Origin: Flavobacterium tegetincola DSM 22377 | GTDB lineage: Bacteria; Bacteroidota; Bacteroidia; Flavobacteriales; Flavobacteriaceae | NCBI RefSeq assembly: GCF_000425485.1 | Contig: NZ_AUDN01000021.1 | Span: 62,001 to 126,000, forward strand | DNA: 64,000 nt | Direction: 5' to 3' | In this document: piece by piece, positions 62,960-64,000 of the stretch | How the letters are laid out: each line of letters begins with the position of its first letter | How positions within the stretch are numbered: the stretch's first letter is position 1 | The notes under the pieces: model-generated | The model's input: only the letters and a program-made list of their open reading frames with translations | What the model was told of the DNA's origin: nothing | Database searches by the model: none | Program-made: the position numbers and the translations under genes

Positions 62960-63637
62960 TTACGGCGTTGAACTGGATACTTGCAGCACTTTCCCGTTAA
63001 AGAATTTATTTCCTGTTAACGAAAAGTCCATAATGTAATCTGCCATTTCTGAAGCAGATAACGGTGCTTGATAACCCGGAAATGCCTCTGCCAACATTTC
63101 TGTCTGCACCGAACCCAACGCTAAAACATTGAACGAAATTCCTTGCTCTTTGTATTCTTCAGATAGTAATTCGGCCAGCGTAATTACCGCACCTTTACTA
63201 GAACTGTAGGCCGAAAGTCCAGCAAATTTCATACTTCCTTGAATACCTCCCATAGAACTAATCGTTACCACATGACTTCCTTTTTTCAAATAAGGCAAGG
63301 CAATTTGCGTAAGCGACACAATCCCGAAAACATTTACTTCATATATTTTTCTAAAATCCTCCACACTCGTTGCTGCAAAAGGCTTGTTGATAATTGCACC
63401 TGCATTATTAATAATAACGTCGACTTGGCTCCAAGTAGCGCTTAAAAAACTAGTGATTTTTTGCAATTCCTCTTCTTTAGATAAATCTACAGAAAGACAC
63501 GTTACATTTTCGTGTTGTGCTAAAACTGTATCTATTTTTCTGGAAATTGCCAAAACATCGTGTCCTTCGTTGGCAAATTTCAACGCCAATTCATTTCCAA
63601 TTCCTCTACTCGTTCCGGTAATAATAATATTTTTCAT
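62960..63637 (-). CDS. Short-chain dehydrogenase/reductase
   Basis: This classical SDR of 225 residues has the nucleotide motif TGTSRGIGNELA, the INNAGA strand and the catalytic Ser in ISSMGG. YSSSK supplies Tyr and Lys, then NVLALGSVQTEMLAEAFPG. Substrate is not known. It is somewhat shorter than the usual 245-260 residues at the C-terminus. Confidence 0.9.
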   Translation of the reverse strand: MKNIIITGTSRGIGNELALKFANEGHDVLAISRKIDTVLAQHENVTCLSVDLSKEEELQKITSFLSATWSQVDVIINNAGAIINKPFAATSVEDFRKIYEVNVFGIVSLTQIALPYLKKGSHVVTISSMGGIQGSMKFAGLSAYSSSKGAVITLAELLSEEYKEQGISFNVLALGSVQTEMLAEAFPGYQAPLSASEMADYIMDFSLTGNKFFNGKVLQVSSSTP

Positions 63638-63680
63638 TTTGTAATTTAATTTAGAAGCACATCAGCGCTCTTTCTTTTAA

Positions 63681-63771
63681 CCCTATTCCCGCTTTCCTTC
63701 CACCTCTTTTTTAGTGCCATTGGCTACAGCCAACAGCATTAAAAAAGGATGTTCCCTCCAATCGGGGCTAG
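63681..63771 (-). repeat. Structured intergenic repeat (copy 5, minus orientation)
   Basis: On the minus strand begins TAGCCCCGATTGGAGGGAAC, identical to copy 3 for 31 nt, and ends AAAGCGGGAATAGGG. The inner stem is TTGGCT/AGCCAA (63721-63726 with 63729-63734). Next to it AGTGC (63714-63718) pairs with GCATT (63737-63741), while copy 3 has ATTTCC with GGAAAT in that place. Confidence 0.75.
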
Positions 63772-63888
63772 AAAACATTCTTTCGGCTTCTTTTATTCTT
63801 TTAGATTTTAGAACATTCTAATAATCTACGTCTATACACTATATTTTTTAATCTATTTGTTCTTCTATCTTTTGCACTTGCAGAAAAT

Positions 63889-64000
63889 CTACTTCAGCAG
63901 AATCTCCTTGGCCTCTGAATTGGTCATTTGTTCTACAACTGGCAAAACATCCTGAATAAAACGCGTCATGTGTGGAACATCCATTTGAGCAAATTCGTCT
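63889..64000 (-). CDS. C-terminal end of an unidentified protein (partial)
   Basis: The minus-strand frame is open from the window end to a TAG at 63889-63891, giving 36 residues that start DEFAQMDVPHMTRFIQDVLP and end SEAKEILLK. The sequence looks like genuine coding (amphipathic helix, no rare pattern). I do not recognise the family. Confidence 0.6.
   Translation of the reverse strand, partial: DEFAQMDVPHMTRFIQDVLPVVEQMTNSEAKEILLK

Noticed and set aside
1..64000. CRISPR array, prophage, integron or insertion sequence
   Set aside because: No regularly spaced direct repeats with unique spacers, and no transposase, integrase or phage structural genes were found. The only regular array is the three-copy operator at 9415-9497.

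Overview
The window is AT-rich DNA from the chromosome of a member of the Bacteroidota, almost certainly a Flavobacterium-like Flavobacteriaceae. The evidence is the gldB-gldC gliding pair beside nadE, a large FtsZ with the flavobacterial C-terminal tail, a division/cell-wall cluster with no murF or ddl, a secreted protein ending in the type IX secretion C-terminal domain (CHU_C type), and Bacteroidota promoters (TTG about 20 nt upstream of TAnnTTTG). It is mostly core chromosome. I see no prophage, insertion sequence, CRISPR array or integron.

Layout. 1-9.4 kb: end of an HD/Pycsar-effector-like membrane protein, a GAF-domain protein, purK-purE, an orphan antitoxin-like gene, an M3 peptidase and an AAA ATPase of the DUF4143 type. 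9.5-13.4 kb: a GbsR/MarR-type regulator and a four-gene operon (DUF2071 fusion, DCC thiol oxidoreductase, TIGR01777 epimerase, SRPBCC protein); regulator and operon each have the same palindromic operator. 13.4-25.3 kb: lemA with a DUF2207 protein, a UbiA-like membrane protein, gcvP, a truncated hemoglobin, a KAS III / methyltransferase / glycosyltransferase trio, rpe, an MtfA-like peptidase, tRNA-Arg and a YqeY protein. 25.6-41.4 kb: the complete division and cell-wall operon, read right to left from mraZ to ftsZ. 41.7-48.7 kb: a hydrolase, engB, gldC, gldB, nadE, a LuxR-type response regulator and dnaG. 49-64 kb: a POT-family transporter, an ECF sigma / anti-sigma-like / outer-membrane protein operon, a polyprenyl synthetase, a CPBP protease, an MlaE-MlaF ABC transporter pair, a type IX secreted protein, manC, a SprT-like protein, a short-chain dehydrogenase and a partial gene at the edge.

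How the genes relate. The largest unit is the mraZ-rsmH-ftsL-ftsI-murE-mraY-murD-ftsW-murG-murC-ftsQ-ftsA-ftsZ operon. It begins at a promoter overlapped by tandem MraZ boxes and ends at a strong terminator after ftsZ. The GbsR cluster looks like a self-contained regulon, with near-identical palindromes before the regulator and before its target operon.

The least ordinary signals lie outside protein-coding sequence. (1) A family of structured intergenic repeats has at least five members here; the two closest copies keep hairpin pairing while the stem bases differ. (2) The tRNA-Arg has coordinated changes at both partners of the normally invariant G19-C56 elbow pair. (3) Three 33-bp-spaced operator-like repeats lie upstream of the DUF4143 ATPase gene. 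(4) Among proteins, DnaG has lost all four zinc ligands of its CHC2 domain. No single large novel system stands out. The GbsR regulon and the structured repeats are the best candidates for something poorly described.
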